Shown: positions 35,931-46,126, counted from the stretch's first letter. The stretch is 64,000 nucleotides of DNA from Methyloligella sp. (GCA_021604645.1 BQJJ01000001.1:248001-312000), one strand, 5' to 3'. The notes: generated from the letters alone by a model not told the origin. A program made the numbers and translations.

Positions 35931-37118
35931 ATGACATTAGACCTGAAATCAGAACTACTAGAAAATCTTAAAAAAGTTAAGGGACCCAATTTAGAAAGTA
36001 ATATCGTAGATTTAGGATTGGTATCAGAAATTCAGCTCATCGATAATAAAGCAACTTTCTCTATTTCTGTACCGGTTGAAAAAGCTGAAACTTTGGAGCC
36101 CTTACGAGCAGCTGCTGAAAAAGTGGCAAAATCAATCACCGGAATTGATACAGCTTTTGTAATCCTTACATCTGAAAAAGAGGGGAAGGGTGGGGAGGTA
36201 AATCAAGCTTCGGTGCGGCCAGCTCCCTCAAGTTCTGAAATGGGCTCTGTTCCACCGCCTATGGCTAACGCAGGCGGAATGGCAAGCGCAGATGGAGCAC
36301 CAGGCCAACAAGTCGGCTTACCTCAAGGCATAAAATCAATAGTCGCCATTTCATCAGGAAAAGGCGGTGTTGGAAAGTCAACCACATCGGTAAACATCGC
36401 ACTGGCTCTGCAAGCAAGGGGGATGAAGGTCGGAATATTAGACGCAGATATTTACGGCCCATCCCTGCCAAGGTTATTAGGCATCTCAGGAAGGCCCACT
36501 CAAGTGTCAGGGAGGATTATTAAACCTTTAGATGGTTTTGGTATTAAAGTGATCTCTATGGGCTTCTTAGTGGATGAAGAAACACCAATGATCTGGCGGG
36601 GCCCAATGGTCATCTCAGCCATCACTCAAATGTTGCGCGAAGTGCAATGGGGTGAAATCGACATGCTGATTGTAGACATGCCCCCCGGCACAGGAGATGT
36701 CCAACTAACTCTTGCGCAGCAAGTTCCTTTAGCAGGCGCTGTCATCGTTTCTACCCCTCAGGATCTAGCCTTAATTGATGCCCGCAAAGGCTTGAATATG
36801 TTCCGGCAAGTTGAGGTACCTGTATTAGGTATTATTGAAAATATGAGTTACTTTATTTGTCCGCATTGCGGAGACAGTCACGGAATATTTGGCCATGGCG
36901 GCGCAAAGGAAGAAGCTGAACGCATTGGTGTGCCGTTCCTTGGGGGCGTGCCACTTCACCAAGATATAAGAACAAATTCAGATGCCGGCACGCCAATTAT
37001 TATCTCAGATCCAGAAGGCGAACACGCAAAAACATATAATCAAATTACCAAAAATATCCTCGAGCGGATAAAACAAGAAGAAGAAATGATCAATAGACCC
37101 AACATCGTAATTGAGTAA
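35931..37118 (+). CDS. mrp: Mrp/ApbC-type Fe-S cluster carrier ATPase
   Basis: 395 residues: an N-terminal MIP18-like domain (about 5-80), a disordered linker, then a P-loop ATPase with deviant Walker A G-K-G-G-V-G-K-S at 143-150 and the subunit-bridging C310-P-H-C313 motif that holds a labile [4Fe-4S] cluster. Cytosolic cluster loading protein. It follows DUF3306 by 69 nt, so it may supply clusters to the formate dehydrogenase or the poly-ferredoxin; that link rests on position only. Confidence 0.92.
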   Translation: MTLDLKSELLENLKKVKGPNLESNIVDLGLVSEIQLIDNKATFSISVPVEKAETLEPLRAAAEKVAKSITGIDTAFVILTSEKEGKGGEVNQASVRPAPSSSEMGSVPPPMANAGGMASADGAPGQQVGLPQGIKSIVAISSGKGGVGKSTTSVNIALALQARGMKVGILDADIYGPSLPRLLGISGRPTQVSGRIIKPLDGFGIKVISMGFLVDEETPMIWRGPMVISAITQMLREVQWGEIDMLIVDMPPGTGDVQLTLAQQVPLAGAVIVSTPQDLALIDARKGLNMFRQVEVPVLGIIENMSYFICPHCGDSHGIFGHGGAKEEAERIGVPFLGGVPLHQDIRTNSDAGTPIIISDPEGEHAKTYNQITKNILERIKQEEEMINRPNIVIE

Positions 37119-37153
37119 GGTTGGTGAAATAGGGTGACGTTGTAAGTTATTGA

Positions 37154-37426
37154 TTAAACTGAAGGATCTGCTAAGTGGTTGCGAAGCATTTCTTGGTAAG
37201 ACTTCGTCATTTCAGAGACAAATTCTTCCTGGTTCTCGACTTCAAGAACATTTTTACAAACATGAGAACTATACCGAGCGGCTGCATATAAAAAGGCCAT
37301 GTGCAAATCTACAGCAGGAATTTTTTGGTTACTTCTGTTTGCAACATTGATGAACTTGTCAGCAATATTCATAAATTGATCAGGTGAAATATTGCGCAAT
37401 GGCTCGCCATCATTATCGTCAGTCAT
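37154..37426 (-). CDS. DUF3144 family small protein
   Basis: 90-residue soluble protein with the pattern A-D-K-F-I-N-V-A-N followed by A-F-L-Y-A-A-A-R-Y, typical of DUF3144. Function unknown. It is transcribed toward mrp and away from tex's terminator. A short acidic N terminus precedes the helix-rich core. Confidence 0.72.
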   Translation of the reverse strand: MTDDNDGEPLRNISPDQFMNIADKFINVANRSNQKIPAVDLHMAFLYAAARYSSHVCKNVLEVENQEEFVSEMTKSYQEMLRNHLADPSV

Positions 37427-37519
37427 AGTATATGTCCCGTTAAATTATATGAGGTTGAATTATTTGTAGATAACCTATCTTGAAGAACAACGCTGCATCA
37501 ATCAAGGGGGAGAGATAAA

Positions 37520-37545
37520 AAAATACCCCGGCAAAAAGCCGGGGC
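37520..37545 (-). terminator. Terminator of tex
   Basis: CCCCGGC / GCCGGGG stem with an AAAAA loop (about 37526-37544). On the minus strand it is followed by a run of T (complement of 37517-37523), so it ends the tex transcript. Confidence 0.85.
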
Positions 37546-37609
37546 ATTAAAGAAAACAAAGTCATTAAAAAAACGAATGCGCCAAATGACACTCAATGAT
37601 TGAGAGCAA

Positions 37610-39955
37610 TTAGTGCTTGGTCTTACTGGCTTTGGCAAAAGCTGCAGCAAACGGGTTAGAACTATCTATACCGTCAGATGATTTGTCTTTTGATTGGGCT
37701 GAAGAGTACGATTTATTCCCCCCATGCTTGTCACTATGTTTTCCAGAGTGTTTTTGGCTGACAATATCTCGCTCAGCTTTTCGCACCTCATCTAAGCCAT
37801 CTGCCGATTTCATAGAAAGACCTATACGTTTACGAGCAACATCCACTTCAGTCACACGCACTTTAACAATAGCCCCTGTCTTAACGATCTCATGTGGATC
37901 ACTAACAAATTTGTCTGCCAGCTGCGAAATATGCACAAGACCATCTTGATGCACACCAATATCAACGAAGGCACCAAAGTTCGTCACATTAGTAACAACG
38001 CCTTCAAGTTGCATACCTTCTTTCAAGTCTGTTATTTTTTCAACGCCATCAGCAAAGCTGGCGACCTCAAAAGTCGGGCGCGGGTCACGCCCAGGTTTAT
38101 CCAGTTCAGATAAAATGTCAGTCACGGTTGGCACACCAAATTGTTCATCAGCAAAAGACTGCGCATCAAGCCCTTTCAAAAAAGAACTATCTCCAATGAG
38201 TTGGTCAATGGCCTTCCCCGTTGTCTCGGCAATCTTCTTAACAACTGAATAAGCTTCAGGGTGAACAGCAGATTGATCAAGCGGGTTCTTCCCCTCGCGA
38301 ATACGCAAAAATCCAGCCGCTTGTTCAAACGCTTTTGGGCCAAGCCGGGTTACCTTCTTCAACTCTTGACGAGATTTAAAAGCACCATTTTGATTTCTAT
38401 AAGCTACGATATTAGCGGCTAACGTTTGGTTTAATCCCGAAATATGACTAAGCAATTCAGCAGATGCCATATTCAAATCAACACCAACCGAGTTCACACA
38501 ATCTTCAACAGCAGCATCAAGTGAGCGCTGTAAAGCGCCCTGGTCAACATCATGTTGATATTGCCCAACACCAATGGCTTTAGCTTCAATTTTAACAAGT
38601 TCAGCAAGAGGGTCTTGTAAGCGGCGGGCAATAGACACCGCACCGCGAATTGATACATCAAGATCAGGAAACTCTTTTGAAGCCAATTCAGAAGCGGAGT
38701 AAACAGAAGCACCTGCTTCAGATACGATGATTTTAACAAGCTTGCGATCAGAGCAGCGTTTAATAAGTTCAGCGGCTAAACGGTCTGTTTCGCGAGACGC
38801 TGTCCCGTTGCCAATACTAATAATTTCCACATTATGTTTTTGAACTAATGCGATTAATGTTTTAAGGGATCCTTCAATGTCATTACGTGGTTCGTTTGGG
38901 TAAATTGTTGAATAGTCTACAAGTTTACCCGTTTTATCAACAACAGCAACTTTAACACCGGTTCTAAACCCTGGGTCTAAGCCAATCGTTGGTCTAGCTC
39001 CAGCTGGTGCCGCAAGCATAAGGTCTTTCAGATTTTGAGAGAAAACACGGATAGCTTCAAGCTCGGCTTTTTCACGTAAATCTTGTATAAGGTCTCCAGA
39101 AATTTTCTTATGCAGTTTACCTTTCCAGGTTTTGTGCACGGTATCTTTCAACCAGTCATTGCGTGTCTTTGATCCACCATTAAATTGAAATTCATTCGCA
39201 ATTTTTCGCTCACAAGGGTGAACATCAGCCTCACCTTCAATATCAAGCCCGAGAGAAATCACACCTTCGCGTTCAGCTCGCAAAAGGGCAAGGGCCCTGT
39301 GAGGCGGAATGTCTTTAAAACTTTGCTCAAAAGAAAAATAGTCAGCAAACTTTGCCCCTTCTTCTTCCTTGCCTTTTTTAACTTTTGTTTTAACAGAACC
39401 ATCCTGGCGCATAGCACCACGTAAAGAACCTAAGAGTTCAGCCTTTTCAGTAAGACCTTCGCTAACAATATCAGCCGCGCCTTCTAAAACAGCGTCTATG
39501 TCAGCAACACCTTTGTCTGAAGAGATATACTCTTTGGCCATTTTAAATGGATCTATGTTCGGTGAGTTAACCAACTCAATTGCTAAAGGTTCTAACCCTG
39601 CTTCTCTTGCAATTTGAGCCTTTGTTCTGCGTTTTGGTTTATAGGGCAGATACAGATCCTCAAGTTCAGAGCGTGTCATCACAGCGTTAATTTTTTTAAG
39701 CAACTGATCATCAAGTTTGCCTTGTCCATCAATCGTCTTAACAATGCTGGCACGTCTTTGTTCTAACTCTCTAAGATAAGTGAGACGTTCCTCAATTTTT
39801 CTTAATTGATCATCGTCAAGCCCGCCAGTGCGTTCTTTTCTATAGCGTGCGATAAACGGCACGGTTGCACCTTCATCAATTAAGGTGACAGCAACCTCGA
39901 CCTGTTGAGGGCGAGCATTAATTTCAGAAGCTATAAGCGTCTCGATTTGAGCCAT
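37610..39955 (-). CDS. tex: Tex-like RNA-binding transcription accessory protein
   Basis: 781 residues, standard length. Order: N-terminal helical Tex domain, YqgF/RNase H-like domain with G-L-D-P-G-F-R-T-G, helix-hairpin-helix region, and the C-terminal S1 domain (about 640-710, V-x-N-V-T-N-F-G-A-F-V-D-I-G-V-H-Q-D-G-L-V-H-I-S). The tail is histidine/lysine-rich. Nucleic-acid binding; involved in RNA metabolism. The ATG at 39955 is preferred to a TTG at 39961. Confidence 0.94.
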   Translation of the reverse strand: MAQIETLIASEINARPQQVEVAVTLIDEGATVPFIARYRKERTGGLDDDQLRKIEERLTYLRELEQRRASIVKTIDGQGKLDDQLLKKINAVMTRSELEDLYLPYKPKRRTKAQIAREAGLEPLAIELVNSPNIDPFKMAKEYISSDKGVADIDAVLEGAADIVSEGLTEKAELLGSLRGAMRQDGSVKTKVKKGKEEEGAKFADYFSFEQSFKDIPPHRALALLRAEREGVISLGLDIEGEADVHPCERKIANEFQFNGGSKTRNDWLKDTVHKTWKGKLHKKISGDLIQDLREKAELEAIRVFSQNLKDLMLAAPAGARPTIGLDPGFRTGVKVAVVDKTGKLVDYSTIYPNEPRNDIEGSLKTLIALVQKHNVEIISIGNGTASRETDRLAAELIKRCSDRKLVKIIVSEAGASVYSASELASKEFPDLDVSIRGAVSIARRLQDPLAELVKIEAKAIGVGQYQHDVDQGALQRSLDAAVEDCVNSVGVDLNMASAELLSHISGLNQTLAANIVAYRNQNGAFKSRQELKKVTRLGPKAFEQAAGFLRIREGKNPLDQSAVHPEAYSVVKKIAETTGKAIDQLIGDSSFLKGLDAQSFADEQFGVPTVTDILSELDKPGRDPRPTFEVASFADGVEKITDLKEGMQLEGVVTNVTNFGAFVDIGVHQDGLVHISQLADKFVSDPHEIVKTGAIVKVRVTEVDVARKRIGLSMKSADGLDEVRKAERDIVSQKHSGKHSDKHGGNKSYSSAQSKDKSSDGIDSSNPFAAAFAKASKTKH

Positions 39956-40296
39956 ATTCAAAATCTCTTAAAAAGTGAAAATCTATAAAAAAATGAGTTA
40001 AACAAGGAAGTTAGGAAAGGACTTTACAATAAAGTCTTTACGAAAGGCCTGCGCCCTAATTCCTAATTTGGAGGAACCCATGAAACAAGGTATCCCAGTA
40101 AGGGAAGAATCAATATAGCAAAAATACAGACAAACTGAGGAGAAATAAAGAAACATTAACATGTCAGTAAAACAAGTATTGTCAATGAATGTATTGTGAC
40201 CAATCACACATCTCACTTACCTGCTTTTCCTTAAAAGTTTAGTCCTCACTTAAAGAATTGTCTTTGGTGAGTTTCAAATTTTTTAAGGAGATCAAA
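39956..40296. other. Divergent region with an imperfect dyad and a tiny ORF
   Basis: A 10-bp inverted repeat AAGGACTTTA/TAAAGTCTTT lies at about 40016-40039. A 12-codon frame at 40080-40118 has a clear GGAGGA site 4-6 nt upstream. Neither is backed by other evidence. The rest is AT-rich promoter DNA for tex and the basic secreted protein. Confidence 0.35.
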
Positions 40297-40911
40297 ATGA
40301 TCAATACATTTACTAAAACCCTTGTTATCGCTGGTATGAGTGTCACTTTATTAGGTGGCGTCGCCGAAGCTAAAAATAACAAAAAAGACCGTTTTGGAGA
40401 TAGAGTTCAAAAAACGGATATTCTAAAGAAAAAGTCCGAAAGGGCTCAGAAAAACCGTGTTGCGAAGCGGCAAGTAAAGCGTGCAGCTTTAAAGCAAAGA
40501 GCAAAACTTGGTAAGAGACAAAATAACCTTGCTAAGCGTGTAAATATCAAACGCTCAACCAAGACAAATGTCAAAAACCAAAATCGTAATGCATTGAAAA
40601 AAATGCAAAAAAAGCCGATAAAAAGAATACGTCCTCTGCCAGATAAGCGCGTGACAACTCCAAAAACCATTGTGGAAACTGACAAGCGAGTGACAACGCC
40701 CAAAACTGTTATCACACAAAAAAATCAGGATCCAACATCGGGCCGTTTAAATGCGCGTAAAAATAAAGATGGGTATTTCAAATGCGCTAAATTCAGCACA
40801 TCTGTTTTAAATGCATGCATGGCAGATGCGAATAGAAAAGCTCAATCAACAAAACCATGTCTAACACATTATCAAGGCAATATTGGTCGCTGTCAGGCTA
40901 AGTTTCTATAA
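40297..40911 (+). CDS. Basic secreted protein, unknown function
   Basis: 204 residues. A signal peptide (about 1-24, ending G-V-A-E-A) is followed by a long lysine/arginine-rich region without aromatic residues. The 10-residue unit D-K-R-V-T-T-P-K-T-I/V occurs twice, 13 residues apart (about 126-149). The C-terminal 45 residues have four cysteines in a compact domain, beginning F-K-C-A-K. Start 40297 has AAGGAG upstream. I do not recognise the family; a periplasmic nucleic-acid or polyanion binder is a guess from charge only. Confidence 0.6.
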   Translation: MINTFTKTLVIAGMSVTLLGGVAEAKNNKKDRFGDRVQKTDILKKKSERAQKNRVAKRQVKRAALKQRAKLGKRQNNLAKRVNIKRSTKTNVKNQNRNALKKMQKKPIKRIRPLPDKRVTTPKTIVETDKRVTTPKTVITQKNQDPTSGRLNARKNKDGYFKCAKFSTSVLNACMADANRKAQSTKPCLTHYQGNIGRCQAKFL

Positions 40912-40938
40912 ACGGCTTAAAGTCCAGAAAACAAAAAT

Positions 40939-40968
40939 GAGGGAGGCGCAGATGACCTCCCTCACATT
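40939..40968 (-). terminator. Terminator of the MBL gene
   Basis: GAGGGAGG (40939-40946) pairs with CCTCCCTC (40956-40963). On the minus strand the stem is followed by ATTTTTGTTTTC (complement of 40927-40938), so it fits the MBL transcript. Confidence 0.78.
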
Positions 40969-41000
40969 GCTTTGAGCTAGTTAAATCGAGTAAAAATGCC

Positions 41001-41966
41001 TTAACCGGTAAACGCACTAAAGGCAAAGCCTTTGCCGTCTTTTTCTAATTTACCAGCATTTGGAAAACCAAAATGATAACCGGCAACAACAGCCTTTTCT
41101 TCTAAAACACGATTAAATAATTTAACGCGCGCTTCCTGAGCAGCTTTCGGATCACCATCAAAAACAAGATGCCAATTCGGGTTTTTAAGGAATAGAGCAG
41201 GCAAATTAGCTGCGTCTCCAGCAATAATCAGTTGTTTGTCTCCGCTACTAACATGAAAAGCAGTATGCCCAGGGGTGTGACCATAAGCTGGAATTGAACG
41301 AACACCAGGAAGTAGTTGCTTCTCACCTTCATCAAAAAGGGTAATATTCTTCCATTTAGGAAAGGTCGCCTGAATACGTAAAGCCAAACCTTGCCGGTTT
41401 TTGGGGAGTTTGGAAACAATAGAAGGGTCCGTCCAGAATTTATATTCCTTAGACGGCATCATGATTTCTGCATTTGGGAAAATTTGCTCATTTGTACCCT
41501 TAGCCATAAGCCCAAAAATATGATCAGGGTGGAAGTGAGAGATAAGAATTGTATCAATAGACTTGGCTTCCACACCAGCAGCTTTTAAATTTTTCATCAT
41601 CATGCCGGCATCTGGTGTAAGCTGCCCACCAGTTCCAGAATCAACAAGAACGTTTTTCTCCCCCACTTTTATGAATGTTTGTGAAAATTCAATAGGGACG
41701 AATTCAGTTGTATAACCACCTTCTTTTAGCGCCGATTTAACATCCTCAACACCTGCATTGCGAATAAAGTTCGCATCATGCGGTTTTTTCCAAATACCAT
41801 CATAAAGAGACGTGCAACGGATATCCCCAATATCATAATTGACAAACCCTTGTTTCAATTTGGTTTGTGCAAGAGCATCGGGAATAACTGCCATGGGCCC
41901 ACAAAGGCCAAGAACAGCTGCGCCGCTTGCTGAGACAACAAGGTCACGGCGTGAAATATCTGACAT
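41001..41966 (-). CDS. Exported metallo-beta-lactamase-fold hydrolase
   Basis: 321 residues. A twin-arginine-like signal (S-R-R-D-L-V, about residues 5-10) with an A-rich hydrophobic stretch to about residue 34 implies periplasmic export. The zinc motif H144-F-H146-P-D148-H149 and the later G-H-T-P-G-H-T are intact, giving a binuclear-metal hydrolase. Substrate unknown; sequences of this kind range from quorum lactonases to phosphodiesterases. Start as given. Confidence 0.84.
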   Translation of the reverse strand: MSDISRRDLVVSASGAAVLGLCGPMAVIPDALAQTKLKQGFVNYDIGDIRCTSLYDGIWKKPHDANFIRNAGVEDVKSALKEGGYTTEFVPIEFSQTFIKVGEKNVLVDSGTGGQLTPDAGMMMKNLKAAGVEAKSIDTILISHFHPDHIFGLMAKGTNEQIFPNAEIMMPSKEYKFWTDPSIVSKLPKNRQGLALRIQATFPKWKNITLFDEGEKQLLPGVRSIPAYGHTPGHTAFHVSSGDKQLIIAGDAANLPALFLKNPNWHLVFDGDPKAAQEARVKLFNRVLEEKAVVAGYHFGFPNAGKLEKDGKGFAFSAFTG

Positions 41967-42534
41967 AATTACTAGTCCTTAAAATATTAAAAAATGCGAG
42001 ATGAACATCTCTTCTTCACCACTAAATATAAATGAAAATTAAGACATTTGTTGCAGTCCTTGTTCAAAGTTTTGTGAGTGTTGATAGGAGAAGAGTTTGT
42101 GGACTTAATTTGAGATAAATTTATCGAAACGGAAAACCCATAAACTAAAGTAGAAAGCCGCTTTGCAGCATATTTGTGCACAGATAAAAAAGAATCATGT
42201 CATGCCATTACCAATTGGATTTCAGGCAAGCCGTTATCTGTAAATTTATGTTGCAATTACAGAACTAGGCCTCATTAGACGCGGTAACTAGCAGCTAAAA
42301 TTTTATGCGCCTGCATAAGAAAAAAGCAATCCAATTCTTTAGTAGAAAATTTTGAAACGTATTTTGAACAAAGAATGGGCAATAAGCTGCCTACTTTGTA
42401 AGCATTTGAAAAACAACAAGATTTTTGAATAAAAAACACGGATTCAATTTGCATCTTTATTTTTTTGTCACTATCGTGATGAGCAATATTGGAGACAATT
42501 ATTAATTTTGTTTTTCTACCGGGGGTAACCGAAA
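41967..42534. other. Divergent AT-rich region before the porin gene
   Basis: About 568 nt holding the promoters of the MBL gene (minus) and the porin (plus). The porin's SD is GGGGG (42522-42526). An open frame on the minus strand at 42275-42556 overlaps the porin start and is not credible. A short dyad TCAC-TATC-GTGA lies at about 42469-42480. Confidence 0.35.
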
Positions 42535-43782
42535 ATGAAAATGAATAGTCATTCACTAGGCAAATTAGCGTTTATATCTGCGCTGTTCGCAGCGCCTTTA
42601 AGCGCACACGCTGGTGAAGCTCTCTTCGATGCAATTAAAGCAGGTAAGCTTTCAATCGATGAGAGATATAGATATGAATATGTAGACCAGGATGGCATTG
42701 CAGAAGAAGCAAATGCATCAACATTAAGAAGCCGGGTTGGATGGAAATCTGGTAGCTTTTATGGCTTAACTCTTGGTGTTGAATTTGAAGCTGTAACAAA
42801 CGTCTTTGGTGATGAATTTAACAACACTATCAACGGCAAAACTCAATTTCCAGTTGTTGCAGATGTTAAATCTCACGAACTAAACCAACTTTATATGCAA
42901 TATTCCGGTCTACCTGGAACAGTTGCAAAAATTGGCCGCCAAGTGATCACTGTTGATAATCATCGTTTTGTTGGACACGTTGGATGGCGCCAAAACAATC
43001 AAACATTTGACGCAGGCATGGTGAAAAACACATCAATTCCTGGTCTCACACTTACCTATGGTTACATTGATAAAGTGAACCGTATTTTTGGTAATGATTC
43101 ACCTAATGGTGATTGGGATAGTGAAAGCCATATTCTACATGCTGGTTATAAAATCCACGGCGTTGGTGTTGTAAAGGGTTATGGATTTTTACTCGACTTT
43201 GATGAGGATAGCCCCGCAAATTCAAACGCGTCTTACGGTATCTCTCTTAAAGGTAAAAGAGAATATGCCGGTTACGGTTTGCATTACTATGCAGAATACG
43301 CTCACCAGGAAGATTACGGTAGCAACACACTAGAGTATGATGCTGACTATTATCATCTAGCTCTTGGTGTTTCTAAATCAGGGCTAAAAACAACCGTTGG
43401 TTATGAAGTTCTTGGCGCTGACGATGATTCAACAGGACGCTTTAGAACACCTCTAGCTACCTTACATAAATTCAATGGCTTTGCTGATAAGTTCTTAGTA
43501 ACACCAGAAAACGGCTTGGAAGATTTTTATGTAGACGTGACATACAAAGTCAAAAACGCACCTGGTCAATTATCAATCTTCAACGGGCTACTTCTTAAAG
43601 CTCAATATCATGACTTCAAGTCTGAAGAAGGATCAATTGATTATGGCACAGAATTTGATTTCTACGCAAAGATGCCTTTAAGAAGAGGTGTATATGTAGA
43701 GGCCAAATACGCAAATTATAATGCAGATCAATTTGCGACAGACACTGAGAAATTTATCATGGGTGTCGGTTGGAAATATTAA
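42535..43782 (+). CDS. Outer-membrane porin, alginate-export-like
   Basis: 415 residues: signal peptide (about 1-27, ending A-H-A), then repeated short amphipathic strands with alternating aromatic and polar residues and a terminal aromatic (W-K-Y), as for beta-barrel porins of the alginate-export (AlgE-like) superfamily. The solute cannot be told. It uses a G-rich SD like the TorF porins. Two hairpin terminators follow. Confidence 0.75.
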   Translation: MKMNSHSLGKLAFISALFAAPLSAHAGEALFDAIKAGKLSIDERYRYEYVDQDGIAEEANASTLRSRVGWKSGSFYGLTLGVEFEAVTNVFGDEFNNTINGKTQFPVVADVKSHELNQLYMQYSGLPGTVAKIGRQVITVDNHRFVGHVGWRQNNQTFDAGMVKNTSIPGLTLTYGYIDKVNRIFGNDSPNGDWDSESHILHAGYKIHGVGVVKGYGFLLDFDEDSPANSNASYGISLKGKREYAGYGLHYYAEYAHQEDYGSNTLEYDADYYHLALGVSKSGLKTTVGYEVLGADDDSTGRFRTPLATLHKFNGFADKFLVTPENGLEDFYVDVTYKVKNAPGQLSIFNGLLLKAQYHDFKSEEGSIDYGTEFDFYAKMPLRRGVYVEAKYANYNADQFATDTEKFIMGVGWKY

Positions 43783-43802
43783 TTTCCAAAATACGAAAAC
43801 AA

Positions 43803-43903
43803 AAGAAGTCATAAGACTTTAATGGCTTCTTTTACTTGATCATTAAACTCTCCTATTTAGACTGCACCTGCTGGGGTTCCCATACCAGTAGGTGCTTTTT
43901 TAT
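43803..43903 (+). terminator. Double terminator of the porin
   Basis: First hairpin AGAAGTCAT/ATGGCTTCT (43804-43830, one G-U) with a short T run. Second, stronger: GCACCTGCTGG / CCAGTAGGTGC (43864-43895, one G-U) followed by TTTTTT. Confidence 0.86.
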
Positions 43904-43960
43904 AACATTGTCATGGTAGTTAGATAGTTTTGAGGGGGGGCAGGTTCTAAACCTGTGAGC

Positions 43961-46126
43961 CTAAGCGCTAAGAGCTTTTTCCGCGAGAACACATTTTAAA
44001 ATCCCATAGCTATAACGCCCTTCAAGCGCCTCATAGCTTGGCTTCAATTGGCCGGTTTGAAATATGTTCTGTTCTTCAAAAGCCTGACCAATTTCAGCAA
44101 TGGCCACCTCATCAATTTCTTGCAAATCTTTGATTTCAAGAACACCGCCTTCAATGGCATCTGCAAAATGATCATAAATGGTCGAAATACCAATGCTGCG
44201 CTTTTCAGAAATAACGTCAGGTTTATGCCCTTGTAGGTGCAAAAGCAAGGTCTGATTAACTGTGTCAGAGAGTTTGTTATTAAGTTCAGCTAGCGGTGGG
44301 TGAGCTTTGATGACCTTTAAAAAATCATCTCCATAGCGGTTGATCTTACTCTCTCCAAGACCTGTTATATTATAAAGCCCTGTTTTTGTTTTCGGCCTCA
44401 CAGTGACTAGTTCCTCAAAAGTGCGGTTATGACAAATCACATAAGGAGCAACCTTTTGAGTGGCTGCTAATTCAGTGCGAAGCGCAATCAAAGCATCCCA
44501 TAAAGGCTTATCAGCAGCTGGCACTTTCGTATCTTTGCTGCGACTTGCCCTTTTGGTTTTAGCCGTCATACGCAAACGCCGTAGTTGAAACATTCCCTCG
44601 CCCTTCAAGAGGGGGCGGCATGTTTCGCTTAAATGAAGGCCTCCATATTTGTCATGATCAGATAGTAAAAACCCGCGCGCAATAAGCTGCCTGAAAATAC
44701 TCCGCCATTCTTTATCACTAATATCACTGCCAATACCAAACGTAGAGACCTGATCATGATTATTCTGAATGATGCGCTCATCCGCATTACCAAGTAAAAC
44801 TTTGATGAGATATGAAACCCCAAATCGTTGTCCAGTCCTATAAACGGTAGAGAGAGCTTTCTGTGCGAGTTGAAGCCCATCAAATGTCTCCGGCGGAGAA
44901 ATGCAATTATCACAATTGCCACAATTACCAGATGTTCCCGAGGTTTTGTCTCCCTCTTGCTCACTATCTGGTTCTTGACCAAAATAAGTGAGTAAATGCT
45001 CACGCCGGCACGTTGTGGTCTCACATAAGCCAAGCAGCGCATCTAATTTTTGGCGCTCAACTTGCTTTTGAGTATCTCCTGCGTCAGAATTCTCAATCCA
45101 TTGTTGGTAGGTGATGACATCATTAAGGCCATAAGCCATCCAGCTATTGGCTGGTTCGCCATCGCGCCCGGCACGTCCTGTTTCTTGATAATAAGATTCA
45201 ATCGATTTTGGCAAATTTAGATGAGCAACAAAACGAACATCCGGCTTATCAATTCCCATACCAAAAGCAACGGTTGCAACCATCACTATGCCGTCTTCTC
45301 TCAAAAAACGTGTTTGTGCATCTCGTCGGATAGATGCATCCATCCCCGCATGATAGGGCAGGGCTGTTCGCCCTTTCTTTGAAAGCCACTCAGCTGTCTC
45401 TTCCACCTTTTTGCGAGATAAACAATAAATGATACCCGCATCATTACTATGTTCTGCTTCTAAAAACCGCCAGAGCTGTTCCCTGTTGCTACCACCCTCA
45501 GCAATCGTATAGCGAATGTTGGGTCGATCAAAGCTGGCAATAAATTGAGCTGCCCCAGTTAAGCGTAATTGCTCTACAATCTCGGCTTTTGTTCTCTGAT
45601 CAGCTGTTGCTGTCAAGGCAATGCGTGGCACATGAGGAAAGAGATCAGCCAAAGCTGAAAGCTGCCTGTACTCAGGCCTAAAATCATGCCCCCACTGGGA
45701 AACACAATGAGCTTCATCAATGGCAAATAGTGAGAGGTCAGCGCTTGCTAATAGCTCGAGCATTCTATTTGAAAGTAAGCGCTCTGGCGCAACATAAAGA
45801 AGGTCCAATGAGCCATTGAGCAATTGATCCTGAACATCACGTTGCTCTGCTTGTGTCTGTGTTGAGTTGAGAAAAGCGGCTTTTACGCCGAGTTGAATGA
45901 GAGCATCAACCTGATCTTGCATAAGAGCGATGAGCGGAGAGACAATGATGCCAGTTCCAGGTCGCACAAGGGCAGGGATCTGATAACAAAGAGATTTCCC
46001 CCCACCAGTCGGCATAAGGGTCAGACAATCGCCGCCGCCAATCAAAGTTTCGATTACTGAAGCTTGATGGCTGCGAAAATCGTCATAACCAAATGTTTTT
46101 TTTAGAATTTCCCGCGCTCTTAACAT
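43961..46126 (-). CDS. recQ: ATP-dependent DNA helicase RecQ
   Basis: 721-residue superfamily 2 helicase: Walker A T-G-G-G-K-S (40-45), D-E-A-H box (137-140), and motifs S-R-K-K and [13 protein letters not shown] in helicase domain 2. The zinc cysteines sit in C-R-R-E-H and C-G-N-C-D-N-C, then RQC and C-terminal HRDC domains. Unwinds recombination and fork intermediates. Length and domain order are standard. Upstream lies the NsrR-like gene on the same strand, 114 nt away. Confidence 0.95.
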   Translation of the reverse strand: MLRAREILKKTFGYDDFRSHQASVIETLIGGGDCLTLMPTGGGKSLCYQIPALVRPGTGIIVSPLIALMQDQVDALIQLGVKAAFLNSTQTQAEQRDVQDQLLNGSLDLLYVAPERLLSNRMLELLASADLSLFAIDEAHCVSQWGHDFRPEYRQLSALADLFPHVPRIALTATADQRTKAEIVEQLRLTGAAQFIASFDRPNIRYTIAEGGSNREQLWRFLEAEHSNDAGIIYCLSRKKVEETAEWLSKKGRTALPYHAGMDASIRRDAQTRFLREDGIVMVATVAFGMGIDKPDVRFVAHLNLPKSIESYYQETGRAGRDGEPANSWMAYGLNDVITYQQWIENSDAGDTQKQVERQKLDALLGLCETTTCRREHLLTYFGQEPDSEQEGDKTSGTSGNCGNCDNCISPPETFDGLQLAQKALSTVYRTGQRFGVSYLIKVLLGNADERIIQNNHDQVSTFGIGSDISDKEWRSIFRQLIARGFLLSDHDKYGGLHLSETCRPLLKGEGMFQLRRLRMTAKTKRASRSKDTKVPAADKPLWDALIALRTELAATQKVAPYVICHNRTFEELVTVRPKTKTGLYNITGLGESKINRYGDDFLKVIKAHPPLAELNNKLSDTVNQTLLLHLQGHKPDVISEKRSIGISTIYDHFADAIEGGVLEIKDLQEIDEVAIAEIGQAFEEQNIFQTGQLKPSYEALEGRYSYGILKCVLAEKALSA

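Noticed and set aside
42275-42556. 93-codon minus-strand open frame across the porin start
   Set aside because: It overlaps the well-supported porin start and its composition is that of an AT-rich spacer read backwards.
44629-45042. 137-codon frame inside recQ
   Set aside because: It overlaps the zinc-binding and RQC region of recQ in another frame and shows no domain.
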